39,062 nucleotides of DNA from Candidatus Aenigmatarchaeota archaeon. Its GTDB lineage: Archaea; Aenigmatarchaeota; Aenigmatarchaeia; GW2011-AR5; JACRAC01. A model generated the notes under the pieces. That model searched no databases. It worked only from the letters and a program-made list of their open reading frames with translations, and was not told where the DNA came from. The translations under genes were made by a program, and so were the position numbers. The DNA lies in contig JACPJV010000011.1 of NCBI GenBank assembly GCA_016187395.1, positions 1 through 39,062 of the forward strand, read 5' to 3'. Numbering within the stretch: position 1 is the stretch's first letter; the number at the start of each line of letters is the position of its first letter. Shown piece by piece: positions 35,016 to 39,062 of the stretch.

Positions 35016-35372
35016 ATGAATGCGGAAAGGAAGCGAATAGGCATCGTAATGAACGTGAGAGTTCTGAGGTCGGAAAGGCGCAAGAGCGAGGAGCTTTATT
35101 GCAGGGTTCTTGTGATAGATCCGCTGGGAAACGCAGGTAACGGGCATGGCAATGCTGTCGGCTATCATAACAGGCACATGAGATCTTTCAGGCTTTCCTA
35201 TGGCGCGCTTCACAGCAGCATGTTTGAAGACGGTGCGGTAGGCACGCTGACTCTTGGAAGGCGAAGATATCGCGTATATCCGGAACATGGCAAGCACCTG
35301 GAATACAGGGAATTGCAGCTGACAGAAGAGGAGCTTGCCATTCACCTGAGCAGGATACTGCCGCTTGTTTAG
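35016..35372 (+). CDS. Hypothetical protein
   Basis: RBS GGGAGG before ATG 35016. Confidence 0.5.
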   Translation: MNAERKRIGIVMNVRVLRSERRKSEELYCRVLVIDPLGNAGNGHGNAVGYHNRHMRSFRLSYGALHSSMFEDGAVGTLTLGRRRYRVYPEHGKHLEYRELQLTEEELAIHLSRILPLV

Positions 35373-35450
35373 GCAAATTGTAAAGCTGTAAAATCTAAAC
35401 GGATAGCTTTATATAACTATTAGTATATAAAATATCATAGAGGTGTAATT

Positions 35451-35648
35451 ATGGAAACTATCACGAGAACAAGAAAAGTCGGGGGGTCACTAGTGATTAC
35501 TATACCCAAGGAAATAGTGCACGAAGAAGACCTGCGTGAAGGGCAGCTTGTAAGGATAGATATACAAAGACCTAAAAAATCCGGTTTCGGGATATTTCGC
35601 GGAATGAAAAGTTTCTCTGAAGAGGACGAGATGAAGGCTCATGACTAG
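35451..35648 (+). CDS. AbrB/SpoVT-type antitoxin (VapB-like)
   Basis: 'TRTRKVGGSLVITIPKEIVHEEDLREGQLVRIDI'. Confidence 0.85.
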   Translation: METITRTRKVGGSLVITIPKEIVHEEDLREGQLVRIDIQRPKKSGFGIFRGMKSFSEEDEMKAHD

Positions 35649-36027
35649 ATTTGTAGTGGATTCATACGCATGGGTGGAATATTTCAAAGGTTCAGAGAAA
35701 GGCAGGAAAGCGAAAGATTTTCTAGAAGGCAATATTCATGAGATTTACACAAATATTGTAACCCTTTCCGAAGTTATTAGCGTGACAAAAAGACAAGGTC
35801 TTGATTTTGTCTCGGCTATGGAAATTGTGCTTGGCATTTCACAGATATACGGCATAGATATTGCATTTTCCAAAGAAGCAGGTGAATTGCACGCAGACAT
35901 CAAAAAGGAAATTAAAAATATCGGGCTTGCAGATATATTCGTTCTTCTAACTGCCCGTAAACTTGGTGCCAAGATTCTCACAGGAGATCCTCATTTCAAG
36001 AATTTCAAGGAGGCTGTTATGATTTGA
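35641..36027 (+). CDS. VapC-like PIN-domain toxin
   Basis: 'FVVDSYAWVEYFKGSEKG...LADIFVLLTARKLGAKILTGDPHFK'. Confidence 0.88.
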   Translation: MTRFVVDSYAWVEYFKGSEKGRKAKDFLEGNIHEIYTNIVTLSEVISVTKRQGLDFVSAMEIVLGISQIYGIDIAFSKEAGELHADIKKEIKNIGLADIFVLLTARKLGAKILTGDPHFKNFKEAVMI

Positions 36028-36074
36028 TTCCCTCACCATTCAGCTTATAAATTTTCCTTATCTGTTAATGGAGT

Positions 36075-37094
36075 ATGATGCTGTTTCCGCACGTTATCGA
36101 GATATCGGAAGGCGCATGTGCGCGCGCAGGATCGCTCATTGAGCGGCTGCGCCTGGGCAGGAAATGCGCCCTGTTCTGCACGGAAGAAATAATGAAAATT
36201 GCAGGGGAGAAAGTGCTTGATAGCATGTCGCATTACCGCATAGACGTATTCACTCCCAATTCACTGGAAGCAGAGGCGCTTAGAGCATTAGGAGAAAGGC
36301 TACACAGGTATGACTTTGCTGTTGCAGTAGGTGGCGGCAAAACCATAGATATAGCCAAGTATTCCGCCTATCTCGCAGGGAAGCCGTGGATAGCCGTGCC
36401 AACGATACCGAGCCATGACGGGGTTGTTTCTTCGCGTGCAAGCCTGAGCGACAACGGAAAAAGAATCTCCGTGACTGCAGTTGAACCTTCAGCTATTATT
36501 GCAGACCTGGATGTAATATCAAAGGCGCCGTACCGCTACATAGCCGCAGGCGCAGGCGATGCGTTATCAAAGCTGAGCGCAGTAGAGGACTGGCGCATCG
36601 CGGATGCGGACGGAAAGGACAGGATGCACGTAATCATGGCGAATCTCGCCCTGCTTGCTGCCAATGCGACAGTAAGGCATGCAGAGCAGATACGCAAAAA
36701 AGAAATGCGCGGGCTGGAGGTGCTTTTGTGGGCTTTGACATGCTCAGGATTCGCGATGAATCTTGCAGGCTCGTCGCGCCCCGGCTCAGGGAGCGAGCAT
36801 AATTTCTCTCACGCGCTGGACGAATTAGGATCAAAGGCTCTGCACGGCGAGCAAGTGGCTCTGGGAACAATTATAATGCAATATCTCCATGGCACGGACT
36901 GGAAGAGGACGAAGCAGATCATGAAGCAGCTGCAGCTGCCAACAAGCCTTGGCAAGATCGGCATAGACGAAAAAACCTCTATCAAGGCACTGGTAATGGC
37001 AAAGAATGTCAGGGACCGCTACACGATTTTAAATAAAGTAAAAATTGATGAAAAGAATGCCAAAGAAATATTGAGGAATGTCGGCGTGTTGTAG
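36075..37094 (+). CDS. egsA: sn-Glycerol-1-phosphate dehydrogenase
   Basis: 'AVGGGKTIDIAKYSAYLAGKPWIAVPTIPSHDGVVSSRASL', 'GAGDALSKLSAVEDWRIA', 'GSGSEHNFSHALD'. Confidence 0.93.
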   Translation: MMLFPHVIEISEGACARAGSLIERLRLGRKCALFCTEEIMKIAGEKVLDSMSHYRIDVFTPNSLEAEALRALGERLHRYDFAVAVGGGKTIDIAKYSAYLAGKPWIAVPTIPSHDGVVSSRASLSDNGKRISVTAVEPSAIIADLDVISKAPYRYIAAGAGDALSKLSAVEDWRIADADGKDRMHVIMANLALLAANATVRHAEQIRKKEMRGLEVLLWALTCSGFAMNLAGSSRPGSGSEHNFSHALDELGSKALHGEQVALGTIIMQYLHGTDWKRTKQIMKQLQLPTSLGKIGIDEKTSIKALVMAKNVRDRYTILNKVKIDEKNAKEILRNVGVL

Positions 37095-37111
37095 GTGGCA
37101 AAGTCATAACG

Positions 37112-37133
37112 ATGAGCGCCTGCAGGCGCTCAT
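37112..37133. repeat. Perfect 22-bp palindrome ATGAGCGCCTGCAGGCGCTCAT (P3)
   Basis: Self-complementary; followed by GAGGTCTGTTATG start of the GGGP synthase gene. Confidence 0.85.
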
Positions 37134-37143
37134 GAGGTCTGTT

Positions 37144-37917
37144 ATGTTCGGATGGAATTCGTTTGATCTGAAGATAGGCAACATAGAGAAGAAAATCCAC
37201 AAGAGCGCAAGGGCAGGAAAGAAGATGCACTTTGCACTTATAGACCCGGATATGCGCAAGCTTTCAACAGAACAGATATCGCAAAGATGCAAAAAACTCG
37301 GGGAATGGGGAACGGATGCCGTGCTTGTGGGAGGTTCTACGCATTTCAGGCGGAATGACGTGGATGCAACTATAGAGGCTATTCGTAGTGCATGCAGCAT
37401 ACCCATAGTTCTTTATCCCAGCAAGCCTGGGGCGCTGAGCGAAAAAGCGGATGGAATTCTCTTCATGTCTTTGCTGAATTCCAGGGATCCATGGTGGATA
37501 AGCGAGGCGCAGACAAAGGCAGCTGCGTGGGTCAAGAACAGCGGGCTGGAAGTCATGCCGATGGCATATTTGATAGTGAGCCCAGGAATGACAGTGGGGC
37601 GCGTAGGCAAGGCAAAGCTGATAAAGCACAAAGAAATTAGTCGTGCAGTAGGGTATGCAATAGCTGCGCAGCTTTTTGGTTTTAGGATTGTCTATCTTGA
37701 GGCAGGCTCTGGCGCAAGCAAGCCTGTGCCTGTTGAGATGGTCAGGGCTGTGAAAAATTCGCTGGACGTGCCCCTCATAGTTGGCGGAGGCATCCGCGAT
37801 GCGCAGACTGCAAGGGAAAGACTGGAGGCAGGAGCGGACATAATTGTGACAGGCACGGCGATTGAGAACGATATTCAAAAGCACGAAGCAGTTGTCAGGG
37901 CGATAAAGGGGTTCTAA
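37144..37917 (+). CDS. Geranylgeranylglyceryl phosphate synthase (PcrB/GGGPS family)
   Basis: 'FALIDPDMRKLSTEQI', 'TDAVLVGGSTHFRRNDVD', 'IVLYPSKPGALSEKADGILFMSLLNSRDPWWI', 'VYLEAGSGASKPVP', 'LIVGGGIRDAQTARERLEAGADIIVTGTAIE'. Confidence 0.95.
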   Translation: MFGWNSFDLKIGNIEKKIHKSARAGKKMHFALIDPDMRKLSTEQISQRCKKLGEWGTDAVLVGGSTHFRRNDVDATIEAIRSACSIPIVLYPSKPGALSEKADGILFMSLLNSRDPWWISEAQTKAAAWVKNSGLEVMPMAYLIVSPGMTVGRVGKAKLIKHKEISRAVGYAIAAQLFGFRIVYLEAGSGASKPVPVEMVRAVKNSLDVPLIVGGGIRDAQTARERLEAGADIIVTGTAIENDIQKHEAVVRAIKGF

Positions 37918-38963
37918 TAGACAGAGGCAGGCGCATCATAGAGCCTTAATCCGTGCGATGCATGTTCCCAAAGCGTTCCGCTTCTGCGCATTTCATGATG
38001 GAGGTCGCTTAGCCTGGATAGTTCCGCACCTTCTTCCATGGCATTTCTAAGCACATTTACATATTCTGAAAGAAAGCATCTTCCTTCGCCGGCAATTTCT
38101 ACCCGGGATTTTTCCTTGCCTTTCCAGTGCGAAAATAAAACTTTCTGCCTTTCCAGGCCCGAGAGCACGACAGAAACTCTGCCAACATGGGAATATCCAA
38201 TAGCCCGCGCCACCTCATGGCAGCTTCCTTTTCCCCCATGCACAAAATATACGTATACCCTTTCTGTCAGTCTGGGCAGGCTGCTGACGGGCCTGAAACT
38301 CCCAGCATTTTCAGGATTTCGTTCATACACGTTTCTTCTGTTATCGTCAGCAGCAGATTCAACGCTAACAAGTCCTGTCTGCTCCAGCCTGCGGAGATGC
38401 CTCCGGACTACGCTCCTCGGAATGCCAAGTTTTCCCGAGAGCTCTACAATTGTGCTGTCTCCCGCATACAGCTCTTCAAGTATCTTTATTCTGCGATAGG
38501 TCGATTTTTCATCCCCGCAAGAACGCGTTTGCCCCAAAATGCTGTATAGCGACGCACCTTTCTGCTTCGCATATTGAAGTGAAAAAGCAGCTGCAGGCCA
38601 TCCAAATTTCTTGCCTTCTTCAGTAATGCGCCATGCCCTTTGCATCCACCCTTCATGATACCAAAGGCCTTCCATTGCAAGTCCATTCGGTGTAAGCGAG
38701 AAGTGGGAGAAATTTCTAATTAACGTGCAATCCGGCGGTTCACTACCCGGTATTTTATCAACCCATGAGTCCCTTATGTCAGGGCTGATTCGCCAGTTCT
38801 CGTCCAAAAGAAGAAGCGTCACTGATTTTCTTTCTCTGTTCGCCATGTCCAGTATAGCACCGAGGCGTTCTTCATGGTCGTCAGGAAACCTGCGATGCGT
38901 TACATCTTCTTCCCTGACGTCTATCGACGCCCTTTCTGCAGTTCCTGTTGTGCCGTGCAACAT
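37914..38963 (-). CDS. Predicted transcriptional regulator with two winged-HTH-like segments
   Basis: 'RIKILEELYAGDSTIVELSGKLGIPRSVVRRHLRRLEQTGLVSVESAAD' and a second HTH-like segment 'SCHEVARAIGYSHVGRVSVVLSGLERQKVL'. Confidence 0.75.
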   Translation of the reverse strand: MLHGTTGTAERASIDVREEDVTHRRFPDDHEERLGAILDMANRERKSVTLLLLDENWRISPDIRDSWVDKIPGSEPPDCTLIRNFSHFSLTPNGLAMEGLWYHEGWMQRAWRITEEGKKFGWPAAAFSLQYAKQKGASLYSILGQTRSCGDEKSTYRRIKILEELYAGDSTIVELSGKLGIPRSVVRRHLRRLEQTGLVSVESAADDNRRNVYERNPENAGSFRPVSSLPRLTERVYVYFVHGGKGSCHEVARAIGYSHVGRVSVVLSGLERQKVLFSHWKGKEKSRVEIAGEGRCFLSEYVNVLRNAMEEGAELSRLSDLHHEMRRSGTLWEHASHGLRLYDAPASVY

Positions 38964-39001
38964 ATCTAATTATGACTATGGAAAAATTTAAATTCAATCT
39001 T

Positions 39002-39062
39002 TCAAAACACCGCTCCCAATATGAACCCCAGGAATACCATATACATCGCCACTTTTATCACT
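39002..39062 (-). CDS. C-terminus of a small membrane protein (truncated by window)
   Basis: ...VIKVAMYMVFLGFILGAVF* read from the window edge. Confidence 0.3.
   Translation of the reverse strand, partial: VIKVAMYMVFLGFILGAVF

Noticed and set aside
33101-36027. RelBE and VapBC modules as a novel defence island
   Set aside because: Ordinary toxin-antitoxin pairs separated by a housekeeping gene; no other defence genes recognised.
37264-37884. 206-aa minus-strand ORF
   Set aside because: Antisense shadow of the clearly identified GGGP synthase gene.

Overview
This 39 kb window looks like chromosomal DNA from an archaeon, probably a DPANN-type lineage (inferred from gene content; not checked by search). 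Housekeeping and lipid genes include ribosomal protein S26e, Hel308 helicase, deoxyhypusine synthase, a GGPP-type polyprenyl synthase, cis-prenyltransferase (UppS), glycerol-1-phosphate dehydrogenase, GGGP synthase, TrkH and TrmI-like methyltransferase. There is also type IV pilus-like machinery (secretion ATPase, two separate T2SF membrane proteins, prepilin peptidase, a run of pilin-like genes), several very large surface proteins, and RelBE, VapBC and solitary PIN loci. The most interesting signals are: (1) a tRNA-Pro(CGG) gene with two apparent introns (31 and 189 nt), the larger filled with four tandem TTC-loop hairpins; (2) a 31-nt out-of-frame insert splitting the invariant DGNRR motif of uppS, flanked by complementary exon sequences, which is a candidate mRNA intron; (3) a recurring family of near-perfect palindromes, several placed immediately before RBS/start codons, with compensatory changes between copies; (4) an exact 43-bp tandem duplication that frameshifts a pilin-like gene; (5) a SEC59/DGK1-type lipid kinase domain fused to a parallel beta-helix ectodomain. 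All calls come from reading the sequence and supplied ORFs; no searches or folding programs were run.
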